A stretch of DNA of 7,885 bases from positions 208,606 to 216,490 of the forward strand of contig NVVE01000002.1 in the NCBI GenBank assembly GCA_002733285.1, given 5' to 3'. The notes beneath the pieces were generated by a model. That model ran no database searches. It was given only the letters and a program-made list of their open reading frames with translations, and was not told the origin of the DNA. Below are positions 1 to 6,726 of the stretch, piece by piece (the stretch's first letter is position 1; every line of letters begins with the position of its first letter). The stretch is from Lutibacter sp. (lineage in GTDB: Bacteria > Bacteroidota > Bacteroidia > Flavobacteriales > Flavobacteriaceae). Both the position numbers and the translations under genes were made by a program.

Positions 1-828
1 GAAGAAGGGTACTTAGTAACAGGTATGCTAGTTCCTTTAATTGTACCAGTTGATATTCCACTTTGGATGCTTTCTGTTGCGGTTATATTTGGGGTGGTAA
101 TTGGAAAGGAAGTTTTTGGAGGAACTGGAATGAATATTCTAAATCCAGCTTTAACTATTAGAGCATTTTTATTCTTTGCATATCCAACTTGGATGAGTGG
201 AGATAAAGTTTGGATACACGGCGCTACACAAAGAGCAAATGATATTGCAGGAGGTGCTAATCTTGATGCAATTTCTGGAGAAACTGTGTTGGGTAGTTTG
301 GCGCAAGGAAAAGAACTTGCCTATTCTATTTCAGATATGTTCTTTGGATATATCCCAGGTTCGGTTGGTGAAACCTCTACATTTTTAATTTTATTGGCAG
401 GATTGTTTTTAATCTTTAGTAAAATTGGCAGTTGGAGAATTATGTTATCATCTGTTGTTGGAGCCATAGTAATGGGACTGATATTTAACGGTGTTGTTGA
501 TGCAGGATGGATTAGTGAAGGGAGTAAGTTTTATAGCTTAATGAGCACTGAATTTTGGCATCATTTACTTATAGGTGGTTTTGCATTTGGAGTTGTATTT
601 ATGGCAACGGATCCTGTAACAGCATCACAAACAAATAAGGGGAAATGGATTTATGGATTTTTAATTGGATTTCTTTCAATTTTAATTCGTGTATTCAACC
701 CAGCGTATCCAGAAGGAGTAATGTTGGCAATTCTATTAATGAACGTATTTGCCCCAACTATTGATCACTATATAGTTCGAGGTAATGTTAAAAGAAGGCT
801 AAAACGTTTAAAAGCAAAAACAGCATAA
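1..828 (+). CDS. nqrB: Na+-NQR subunit B (NqrB), 5' end outside window
   Basis: Integral membrane subunit of the Na+-translocating NADH:quinone reductase; it carries a covalent FMN and forms much of the Na+ path and quinone site. The open frame runs in from base 1 (EEGYLVTGMLVP, typical NqrB), so the ATG at 25 is internal and only about 275 C-terminal residues are seen. Visible marks are FGGTGMNILNPAL (115-153), the family stretch that holds the glycines linked to korormicin sensitivity in Vibrio, the flavinylation segment DAISGETVL (265-291) with the acceptor Thr at 283-285, and several hydrophobic helices. ATDPVTA (604-624) and FNPAYPEG (694-717) are also typical of the family. The acceptor motif reads SGET where SGAT is usual. 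The protein ends in a basic tail (KRRLKRLKAK). nqrC starts 2 bases after the stop. Identification is firm; the unseen part should hold the N-terminal helices. Confidence 0.97.
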   Translation, partial: EEGYLVTGMLVPLIVPVDIPLWMLSVAVIFGVVIGKEVFGGTGMNILNPALTIRAFLFFAYPTWMSGDKVWIHGATQRANDIAGGANLDAISGETVLGSLAQGKELAYSISDMFFGYIPGSVGETSTFLILLAGLFLIFSKIGSWRIMLSSVVGAIVMGLIFNGVVDAGWISEGSKFYSLMSTEFWHHLLIGGFAFGVVFMATDPVTASQTNKGKWIYGFLIGFLSILIRVFNPAYPEGVMLAILLMNVFAPTIDHYIVRGNVKRRLKRLKAKTA

Positions 829-830
829 AA

Positions 831-1574
831 ATGGCAAATACAGATAAAAATTCATATACAGTATTATTCGCAATTGGAATGGTACTTATTGTTGGAACAA
901 TATTGGCTTTTTTAGCTTCTTCTTTGAAAGAAAAGATTGCTGAAAACAAACGTATTGAAAAGCAACAAAATATATTGTACGCTATGGGCGTAAATGATAA
1001 TGACGAAAGCAGTGTTACTTTTGTTTCCAAAGATATTGTTGGTGAAGAATTTTCAAAATACATCACTAAACAAATTATTATTACAGGAACTGAAATTACG
1101 GAAGATAATAATGCTTACTTAATTGATCTTAAAAAAGAAGCTGCCTTAGCTAAAGATGCAAATTACCAAAGAAGATTACCTTTATTTATTGGAAAGAAAG
1201 ATGGTAAAGATTTTTACATTGTTCCAATGAGAGGTAAAGGATTATGGGATGCAGTTTGGGGATATATAGCTTTGGATAATAAATTGATTGTTCAAGGTGT
1301 TTATTTTGACCACGCTGGTGAAACTCCAGGGTTAGGATCTAACATTAAAGAACGTTTCTTTATGGATGACTTTGCAGGTGAGCATATTATGGATGGAGAT
1401 TCTTTTAAAGGGATTACTGCAGCTAAAGGAAATGCAGATCCTAAGAATAATAACAAAACAGATTTTGAAGTAGATGCAATTGCAGGAGCTACAATTACAG
1501 GTGATGGTTTATCAGCTATGTTGAAGAAAGACTTGAAAATGTATTTACCTTATTTAAAAACAATAAAGCAATAA
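831..1574 (+). CDS. nqrC: Na+-NQR subunit C (NqrC), covalent FMN subunit
   Basis: Subunit C of Na+-NQR, a membrane-anchored flavoprotein with one covalently bound FMN that takes part in electron transfer within the complex. The 247-residue product has one N-terminal membrane helix (about residues 10-30) followed by a soluble FMN-binding domain. Recognisable family segments are GKGLWDAVWGYIALD (135-149), the HAGETPGLG segment (161-169) and the flavinylation motif DAIAGATITGDG (215-226), where T221 is the expected phosphodiester-linked FMN acceptor. Unlike NqrB in this window, the GAT core is canonical. The ATG lies 2 bases after the nqrB stop with no clear Shine-Dalgarno sequence, as is common in Bacteroidota, and nqrD follows after 3 bases. 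ApbE, encoded at 5739-6725, is the expected FMN transferase. Confidence 0.97.
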   Translation: MANTDKNSYTVLFAIGMVLIVGTILAFLASSLKEKIAENKRIEKQQNILYAMGVNDNDESSVTFVSKDIVGEEFSKYITKQIIITGTEITEDNNAYLIDLKKEAALAKDANYQRRLPLFIGKKDGKDFYIVPMRGKGLWDAVWGYIALDNKLIVQGVYFDHAGETPGLGSNIKERFFMDDFAGEHIMDGDSFKGITAAKGNADPKNNNKTDFEVDAIAGATITGDGLSAMLKKDLKMYLPYLKTIKQ

Positions 1575-1577
1575 TTT

Positions 1578-2225
1578 ATGGGACTTTTATCAAAAAAAGA
1601 CGCAAAATTAATATCGGATCCGTTAGCGGATAATAACCCAATTACGATTCAGGTATTAGGTATTTGTTCTGCGTTGGCTATTACAGCTGAGCTGAAAGCT
1701 TCAATTGTAATGTCTATTGCAGTATTATTTGTATTGGGTGCTGGAAACGTAGTAATTTCATTAATGCGTAACATCATACCATCAAAAATTAGAATTATAG
1801 TTCAATTAATTGTAGTTGCTACTTTAGTAATTATAGTTGATTTAGTATTGAAAGCATTTGCTTATGAATTAAGTAAAACACTATCAGTATTTGTTGGATT
1901 AATTATTACTAACTGTATTATTATGGGACGTTTTGAAGCATTTGCTTTAGCAAACGGACCTTGGAAATCTTTCCTTGACGGAATTGGAAACTCTTTAGGA
2001 TATGCATTAATATTAATAATTGTAGGTTTCTTTAGAGAACTTTTAGGTTCTGGATCATTACTGGGATATAAAGTATTAGGAGATCCAATAGAGAAAACAG
2101 GAGTTTATGCTTTTGGATATGAAAACAACGGATTTATGTTGTTAGCACCAATGGCCTTAATTACTGTAGGAATTATAATATGGGTACAACGCTCGAGAAA
2201 CGAAGCATTAATTGAAGATAACTAG
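1578..2225 (+). CDS. nqrD: Na+-NQR subunit D (NqrD)
   Basis: Small multi-helix membrane subunit of Na+-NQR. NqrD and NqrE are related, inverted-topology proteins that pack against each other and together hold a membrane-embedded iron or [2Fe-2S] centre through two cysteines each. This 215-residue product has about six hydrophobic helices. Its two cysteines sit where the ligands are expected: C30 in QVLGICSALA and C113 in ITNCIIMGR. The segment ANGPWKSFLDGIGNSLGYA (125-143) and FFRELLGSGSL (151-161) are typical of the NqrD/RnfE family. RnfE is the main alternative, but the neighbouring nqrB, nqrC, nqrE and nqrF decide for Nqr. It lies 3 bases after nqrC and 5 bases before nqrE, inside one operon. 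Confidence 0.97.
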   Translation: MGLLSKKDAKLISDPLADNNPITIQVLGICSALAITAELKASIVMSIAVLFVLGAGNVVISLMRNIIPSKIRIIVQLIVVATLVIIVDLVLKAFAYELSKTLSVFVGLIITNCIIMGRFEAFALANGPWKSFLDGIGNSLGYALILIIVGFFRELLGSGSLLGYKVLGDPIEKTGVYAFGYENNGFMLLAPMALITVGIIIWVQRSRNEALIEDN

Positions 2226-2230
2226 ATAAT

Positions 2231-2941
2231 ATGGAACATTTAGAATTATTTTTTAAAGCAATATTTATAGATAACATGGTGTTTGCAACATTCTTAGGAA
2301 TGTGTTCATACCTTGCAGTATCTAAAAAAGTATCTACAGCAGTAGGTTTAGGAGCAGCAGTAATATTTGTAATGGCTATTACGGTTCCTTTAAACTGGTT
2401 GTTAGATATGTATATTCTAAAAGACGGAGCATTGGCTTGGTTAGGACCTGAATATGCAGAATACGATTTAAGTTTCTTATCATTTATTATGTTTATTGCT
2501 ACCATTGCAACAATGGTGCAATTGGTAGAAATTATTATCGAGAAATTTTCACCAGCATTATACAATTCACTAGGTATATTTTTACCGTTAATTGCAGTAA
2601 ACTGTGCAATTTTAGGGGGATCGTTATTTATGCAATCTCGTGAAATTCAAACTTTAGGATTGGCATTTAATTATGGTATCAGTTCTGGTATTGGATGGTT
2701 TTTAGCAATTTTGGCAATTGCTGCTATTCGCGAAAAAATCAGATATTCAAATGTGCCTGCCCCTTTAAGAGGATTGGGAATTACCTTTATTATAACGGGG
2801 TTAATGGCAATTGGATTTATGAGTTTTGGAGGAATGCTTACTGGTGGAGAAGAAGAAAAACCAGCTGAAAAAACTGTTCAAGTTGAAGTTAAAAAGGAAG
2901 CTACTGATTTAGCGAATAACGAAAAAGAAATAAAAGAATAA
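2231..2941 (+). CDS. nqrE: Na+-NQR subunit E (NqrE) with charged C-terminal tail
   Basis: Partner of NqrD in the membrane part of Na+-NQR. The 236-residue product has about six hydrophobic helices up to residue 205. C25 (TFLGMCSYLAV) and C125 (IAVNCAILGG) match the cysteines that complete the membrane iron-sulfur site with NqrD. Other family segments are VQLVEIIIEKFSPALYNSLGIF (split over 97-117) and NYGISSGIGWFLAI (147-160). Vibrio-type NqrE is near 198 residues; the excess here is a Lys/Glu-rich tail (about 206-236) with no membrane character, which should be exposed on one face of the complex. Its role is unknown. The stop codon TAA shares its last A with the nqrF ATG (TAATG at 2939-2943), suggesting translational coupling. 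Confidence 0.96.
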   Translation: MEHLELFFKAIFIDNMVFATFLGMCSYLAVSKKVSTAVGLGAAVIFVMAITVPLNWLLDMYILKDGALAWLGPEYAEYDLSFLSFIMFIATIATMVQLVEIIIEKFSPALYNSLGIFLPLIAVNCAILGGSLFMQSREIQTLGLAFNYGISSGIGWFLAILAIAAIREKIRYSNVPAPLRGLGITFIITGLMAIGFMSFGGMLTGGEEEKPAEKTVQVEVKKEATDLANNEKEIKE

Positions 2942-4254
2942 TGATGATATTAGCAGCAAATACCTTAGGTACAATTGTAGCAACAGTAACAGCATTTTTA
3001 GGGTTAACCCTATTTTTAATTGCAATTTTACTATTTGTGAAACAAAAATTATCACCATCTGGTCCAGTGAAAATTAGGATTAATGGTGAAAAAGAAATAG
3101 AGGTAGGTTCTGGAGATACTTTATTAACTACTTTGAGTAACGCAAAAATATTTTTACCATCAGCTTGTGGTGGTGGTGGTACTTGTGTTCAGTGTGAATG
3201 TCACGTGAATTCTGGTGGAGGGGAAGCCTTACCAACAGAAACACCTCATTTTACACGTAAACAATTACAATCAGGTATTCGTTTGGCTTGCCAAGTGAAA
3301 GTAAAACAGGATATGGATATTTCTATTCCAGAAGAAATTTTTGGAATTAAGAAATGGGAAGCAACTGTTGTGCGTAATTATAATGTAGCATCATTTATTA
3401 AGGAATTTGTAGTTAAAATTCCTGAAGATATGGGTTATAAAGCAGGTGGATATATTCAAATTGAAATTCCAGAGTGTGAAGTGAACTTTAAGGATATGGA
3501 TATTACAGCCCATCCCGAAGAGCATGAAACTCCAGATAAATTTCAGGTTGAATGGGATAAATTTGGATTGTGGGATTTAAAAATGATAAATTCTGAAAAT
3601 GTTGAGCGTGCATATTCAATGGCTTCTTACCCTGCAGAAGGAAGAGAAATTATGTTAAATGTACGTATTGCTACTCCTCCATGGGATCGAGCTATAAATG
3701 GATGGATGGATGTAAATCCTGGTATTGCGTCTTCATATATTTTCTCAAGAAAAGAAGGAGATAAAGTAACAATTTCAGGACCTTACGGAGAATTCTTTAT
3801 CAATGATTCTGATGCTGAAATGTTGTATGTTGGTGGAGGTGCAGGAATGGCACCAATGCGATCACATTTATATCATTTATTTAATACCTTAAAAACAGGT
3901 AGAAAAGTTACTTATTGGTATGGAGGTAGATCTAAACGTGAATTATTCTATGCAGAACATTTCTATAAGTTAGAAAAAGAGTTCTCTAACTTTAGATTTT
4001 ACTTAGTCTTATCTGAGCCAGCACCAGAAGATAATTGGGTGAATAAAAAAGATGCTAATGATATGGAAGGAAATGGATTTACGGGGTTTGTGCATCAAGC
4101 CGTAATAGATGAATATTTATCGAAACACGAAACACCAGAAGATTTAGAATTGTATTTCTGCGGTCCTCCATTAATGAACAATGCTGTTCAAAAGATGGGT
4201 GAAGATTTTGGATTGGCTGATGAAAATATTCGTTTTGATGATTTTGGAGGATAA
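2941..4254 (+). CDS. nqrF: Na+-NQR subunit F (NqrF), NADH dehydrogenase subunit
   Basis: Electron entry subunit of Na+-NQR: it oxidises NADH through FAD and passes electrons to a [2Fe-2S] cluster. The 437-residue product shows, in order, an N-terminal membrane helix (about 10-33), a ferredoxin-type domain with cluster ligands C76, C82, C85 and C117 (the exact 6/3/32 spacing of Vibrio NqrF), the FAD-binding RAYSMASYP (223-231), SGPYGEFF (279-286), the nucleotide-binding GGGAGMAPMRSH (298-309), the NADH-site CGPP (407-410) and the terminal FDDFGG (432-437). It is about 30 residues longer than the Vibrio protein, mainly through two hydrophilic segments near 187-202 and 366-379. Two ATG codons stand in tandem at 2941 and 2944; the first overlaps the nqrE stop. 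It is the last gene of the operon, and a terminator follows at 4304. Confidence 0.98.
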   Translation: MMILAANTLGTIVATVTAFLGLTLFLIAILLFVKQKLSPSGPVKIRINGEKEIEVGSGDTLLTTLSNAKIFLPSACGGGGTCVQCECHVNSGGGEALPTETPHFTRKQLQSGIRLACQVKVKQDMDISIPEEIFGIKKWEATVVRNYNVASFIKEFVVKIPEDMGYKAGGYIQIEIPECEVNFKDMDITAHPEEHETPDKFQVEWDKFGLWDLKMINSENVERAYSMASYPAEGREIMLNVRIATPPWDRAINGWMDVNPGIASSYIFSRKEGDKVTISGPYGEFFINDSDAEMLYVGGGAGMAPMRSHLYHLFNTLKTGRKVTYWYGGRSKRELFYAEHFYKLEKEFSNFRFYLVLSEPAPEDNWVNKKDANDMEGNGFTGFVHQAVIDEYLSKHETPEDLELYFCGPPLMNNAVQKMGEDFGLADENIRFDDFGG

Positions 4255-4303
4255 ACCTAATAAGTTTAAAATATAGCACCGAGTCTGACAAGGTGTTTAA
4301 ATT

Positions 4304-4334
4304 AAAAATCCGATACCTTTGTATCGGATTTTTT
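4304..4334 (+). terminator. Rho-independent terminator after nqrF
   Basis: A perfect 13-base-pair stem (4304-4316 with 4321-4333) with loop CTTT is followed by T. The outer pairs are A/T, so it carries an A-run on one side and a T-run on the other. It lies 49 bases after the nqrF stop and should end the nqr transcript. The symmetry would also allow termination from the opposite strand. Confidence 0.85.
4314..4321 (+). promoter_or_regulatory. Putative Bacteroidota -7 element TACCTTTG
   Basis: TACCTTTG fits the Bacteroidota promoter consensus TAnnTTTG exactly and stands 30 bases before the ATG at 4352, leaving a short leader. It sits inside the loop and stem of the nqr terminator. No clear -33 TTG is visible upstream, so this is a candidate only. 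Confidence 0.4.
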
Positions 4335-4351
4335 GTAATATTTTTTTAATA

Positions 4352-4729
4352 ATGAGTAAGCCTCTTACAATTCAGGAAGTACATAATTTGGCAATGAACA
4401 TAGTCGGAAAGGATTTAGAAGCCAAAGGATACGAGTTTATTGCCGTAAACAGTAAATTAAAAAAGAATCCTCAATTTGTTTGTATTGATAAAAATAACGT
4501 ACGTTATTTTGTGATAGTAAAAACAGTCCAAATTTCTGATTTTCCAATAACTTTTGATGTCATTTGGATGGAAACATTTAAAAATCATGCAAGAAAGAAC
4601 AATGCTAAAGTGTTGTTTGCTGGGGTTGGTTTAGGAGCTAAAGCTGATAAGAGCCAATATCCTTGTTTAAACGAAGATTATCTTCTTCAATATGACGGAT
4701 TACAATTGTTAGATATAGAATTAAACTAA
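4352..4729 (+). CDS. Conserved-looking small protein downstream of nqrF, function unknown
   Basis: A 125-residue soluble protein (MSKPLTIQEV...) with no signal peptide or membrane helix. I recall, without being able to check, similar short proteins beside flavobacterial nqrF that carry the name 'NqrF' through annotation error; it has no ferredoxin or flavin motif and is not NqrF. What can be seen is an alpha/beta pattern: a helix ending LEAKGYEFIAVNS (22-34), strands NPQFVCI and VRYFVIVK (39-45, 50-57), then a helix and strand NHARKNNAKVLFAGVGLG (78-95). This order resembles the PD-(D/E)XK-like fold of UPF0102/YraN proteins, but the acidic catalytic positions appear replaced (FVIVK in place of FVEVK). 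The ATG at 4352 was chosen because an upstream in-frame TTG at 4319 lies inside the terminator hairpin. It may be read from its own promoter at 4314 or by read-through from nqrF. Confidence 0.8.
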   Translation: MSKPLTIQEVHNLAMNIVGKDLEAKGYEFIAVNSKLKKNPQFVCIDKNNVRYFVIVKTVQISDFPITFDVIWMETFKNHARKNNAKVLFAGVGLGAKADKSQYPCLNEDYLLQYDGLQLLDIELN

Positions 4730-4759
4730 AAAACACGCCAATGGCGTGTTTTTTAGTTT
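4723..4759. terminator. Strong bidirectional terminator
   Basis: A perfect 17-base-pair stem (4723-4739 with 4743-4759) has loop AAT, a G/C-rich top (ACACGCC/GGCGTGT), and A-runs and T-runs on its flanks. It overlaps the stop codon of the + strand gene ending at 4729 and lies 17 bases beyond the stop of the - strand gene at 4776. It can therefore end transcription from both of these convergent genes. Confidence 0.9.
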
Positions 4760-4775
4760 TGACTAGGTAGTTGAA

Positions 4776-5615
4776 TTAGTCTATTTTGTTTTCTAATAAT
4801 TCAAAGAATTGCTCTAATTTAGGCATTAATACAATTCTTGTTCTTCTATTTCTTGCTCTTCCTTCAACAGTTTCATTACTTGCTAAAGGCATGTATTCGC
4901 TTCTTCCTGCAGCAACTAAACGATTTGGTTTAATATTAAAATCGTTTTGTAATACTCTTACAACAGAAGTAGAACGTTTTACACTTAAATCCCAGTTATC
5001 TTTAATTCCAGCAGTGCTAATAGGTTTGCTATCAGTATACCCTTCAACCATAACTTCTAAATCTGGTTGAGCAGCAATCACTTCAGCAACTTTACCTAAC
5101 ACAATTTTTGCATCTTTTGAAATTGTAGCACTTCCACTTTTAAATAATAATTTATCAGCAATAGAAATATATACAACAGTTTTTTCAACGTCTATTTGAA
5201 TATCTTCATCATGGAAACCATTTTTTAAGACACTCTTTAATTTAAACCCTAAAGCAACATTAATAGAATCTTTACGAGTTATCGCTTTTTGAATGTATGT
5301 AATGTATTCATCCTTTTTACCCATTTGAGCTAAAGTTTCCTTAATGTTTTCAGATGCAGATTTAGAAAGTACAGTTAAGTTATCTACATATTCCAATGTT
5401 TTTTCTTTATCTTTCCTTAAATCAGCAACTTGTTGATTAAGAGATGAAATTTTACCTTCACTTTCAATGTTACATTTCATTAAGTCAGCTTTAACATCAA
5501 CAAGCTCTTGACTTTTTTTGTTAAAATTTCCTTCTAGTTCAGTGTATTTTTTGTTTGATACACAAGAACTTAACATCACCGATGCCATAATACCTACTAC
5601 AATTAATTTTCTCAT
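4776..5615 (-). CDS. OmpA-family peptidoglycan-binding lipoprotein
   Basis: A 279-residue outer-membrane lipoprotein. The N-terminus MRKLIVVGIMASVMLSSC is a lipoprotein signal with C18 as the lipidated residue. Residues about 22-115 are rich in Lys, Glu and Gln with heptad-like spacing, most likely a coiled-coil spacer. The C-terminal half is an OmpA/MotB-type domain: KLLFKSGSATIS (155-166), VEGYTDSKP (190-198), NWDLSVKRSTSVVRVL (207-222) and AAGRSEYMPLASN (235-247), followed by RARNRRTRIVL (253-263). D195 and R214 match the pair that holds diaminopimelate in OmpA-like domains. The expected role is anchoring the outer membrane to peptidoglycan. There is no beta-barrel region. It is divergent from apbE and convergent with the small gene at 4352. 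The link to Nqr may be only positional. Confidence 0.92.
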   Translation of the reverse strand: MRKLIVVGIMASVMLSSCVSNKKYTELEGNFNKKSQELVDVKADLMKCNIESEGKISSLNQQVADLRKDKEKTLEYVDNLTVLSKSASENIKETLAQMGKKDEYITYIQKAITRKDSINVALGFKLKSVLKNGFHDEDIQIDVEKTVVYISIADKLLFKSGSATISKDAKIVLGKVAEVIAAQPDLEVMVEGYTDSKPISTAGIKDNWDLSVKRSTSVVRVLQNDFNIKPNRLVAAGRSEYMPLASNETVEGRARNRRTRIVLMPKLEQFFELLENKID

Positions 5616-5639
5616 AATTTAAAATAATTTAATACATAG

Positions 5640-5647
5640 CAAAGTTA
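5640..5647 (-). promoter_or_regulatory. Putative -7 promoter element for the OmpA-like gene
   Basis: On the - strand the bases read TAACTTTG, an exact TAnnTTTG match, 24 bases before the ATG at 5615. That spacing suits a transcript start near 5633 and a short leader. No good -33 TTG is visible at the usual distance. Confidence 0.55.
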
Positions 5648-5701
5648 GAAAAAAGTTACTTATAAGATACATTATCAGGTTAAAATATGAAGATTTTAAG
5701 A

Positions 5702-5709
5702 TATATTTG
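5702..5709 (+). promoter_or_regulatory. Putative -7 promoter element for apbE
   Basis: TATATTTG matches TAnnTTTG and lies 29 bases before the apbE ATG at 5739. Upstream, near 5680, only a weak TTA stands where -33 TTG would be expected. Together with the opposite motif at 5640-5647, this makes the 123-base gap 5616-5738 a divergent promoter region. I see no riboswitch or operator palindrome in it. Confidence 0.5.
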
Positions 5710-5738
5710 GTAAAAAATAATTTTATTGAGAATTTAAA

Positions 5739-6725
5739 ATGAAGAATTTACTATTTCTAGCACTGATTTTTGTAGTTCTGTCCTGTAATACTCGACAGGA
5801 AGAATTAAAAACAATAGAAGGAAATGCTATTGGCACAACATTTTCTATTCGTTATTTGGATACGAGCAACAAAAAATTTGATGCTAAAATTGATAGTTTA
5901 ATAAAAGCAATCAATAAATCGGTGTCCACATATATTTCTACATCTGATATTTCTAAAATAAATAGTGGGGATACTACAGTAGTAATAGATGAGTTATTTA
6001 AAGAAATATTTTTAAAATCTGAAAGAATCTATGCAGAAACTGAAGGAGTGTTCGATCCAACAATTGGAACACTTGTGAATGCTTGGGGTTTTGGTCCTGA
6101 AAAGGCGATTGAAAATTTAGATTCTTTGAAGATTAAAGAATTATTAAAATTTGTCGGGTTTGATAAGGTGCGTATTAAAGATGGTAAAATTATCAAATTG
6201 TATCCTCAAATTTATTTCGATTTTAATGCTATTGCGAAAGGATTTTTAGTTGATGTAGTCAGCAAGCTTTTTGAGCAACATGAAATTAAAAATTATATGG
6301 TTGAAATAGGAGGTGAGATAAGAGCAAGAGGAGTAAATCAACACAACAAATATTGGCGTATAGCTATTGAAAATCCGAATTTTGATGGATCTAGAACCTT
6401 TGCAACTACCATTCAATTGCGAAATGAATCTATGGCAACTTCTGGAAATTACAGAAAATTTAGAACCACAGAAGAGGGAAAAAAATATGTTCATACGATA
6501 AACACTAAAACGGGTTTTGCTACGGAGAGCAATTTGTTGAGTGCTTCAGTTATCTCTAAAACTGATTGTGCTGATGTAGATGCCTATGCTACCGCTTTTA
6601 TGGCTATGGGATTGGAAAGATCCAAGGTTTTTTTAACGAAACATAAAGAGCTAAAAGTCTTATTAATTTATGGCGATGAAAATGGTAATCTAGAAATATT
6701 TAAGTCTGCTAATTTTGACAATTAA
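5739..6725 (+). CDS. apbE: FAD:protein FMN transferase, lipoprotein form (ApbE)
   Basis: Mg2+-dependent enzyme that splits FAD and joins FMN to a threonine of target flavoproteins; NqrB and NqrC encoded to the left are the natural targets. The 328-residue product starts with a lipoprotein signal ending FVVLSC (C16), so it should act outside the cytoplasmic membrane. Family motifs in order are GNAIGTTFSIRY (28-39), FDPTIGTLVNAWGFGP (105-120), DFNAIAKGFLVD (161-172), VEIGGEIRARG (188-198), MATSGNYR (232-239), HTINTKTG (252-259) and DCADVDAYATAFMAMG (276-291). D281 and T285 match the metal-binding Asp/Thr pair of Salmonella ApbE. The usual Gly of the DxGAIAKG motif is Asn here (DFNAIAKG), a mild change. 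Its stop is one base from the stop of the convergent methyltransferase gene. It is separated from nqr by two genes, so it is not in the same operon. Confidence 0.95.
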   Translation: MKNLLFLALIFVVLSCNTRQEELKTIEGNAIGTTFSIRYLDTSNKKFDAKIDSLIKAINKSVSTYISTSDISKINSGDTTVVIDELFKEIFLKSERIYAETEGVFDPTIGTLVNAWGFGPEKAIENLDSLKIKELLKFVGFDKVRIKDGKIIKLYPQIYFDFNAIAKGFLVDVVSKLFEQHEIKNYMVEIGGEIRARGVNQHNKYWRIAIENPNFDGSRTFATTIQLRNESMATSGNYRKFRTTEEGKKYVHTINTKTGFATESNLLSASVISKTDCADVDAYATAFMAMGLERSKVFLTKHKELKVLLIYGDENGNLEIFKSANFDN

Positions 6726-6726
6726 T

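Noticed and set aside
788..1066. 92-residue reading frame on the - strand
   Set aside because: It is the antisense of the end of nqrB and the start of nqrC; low-complexity Ser/Phe-rich product with no recognisable motif.
2173..2565. 130-residue reading frame on the - strand
   Set aside because: It lies antisense to nqrD and nqrE, both secure genes, and shows no domain.
4275..4297. Stretch GCACCGAGTC...GGTG resembling the end of a CRISPR tracrRNA scaffold
   Set aside because: Only a short, imperfect 6-pair stem with an 11-base loop; no Cas gene, repeat or spacer nearby. A chance likeness.
4319..4351. TTG-initiated extension of the small gene at 4352
   Set aside because: The extra 11 codons lie in and just after the terminator hairpin; the ATG at 4352 gives a plausible soluble N-terminus.
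4786..5070. 94-residue + strand frame inside the OmpA-like gene
   Set aside because: Antisense of a clear OmpA domain; no independent support.
5616..5738. Possible riboswitch (flavin-type) in the apbE leader
   Set aside because: The leader after the likely transcript start is only about 20-25 bases and very A+T-rich, too short for an FMN aptamer, and no conserved stem is seen.
6246..6494. 82-residue - strand frame inside apbE
   Set aside because: Antisense of conserved ApbE motifs.
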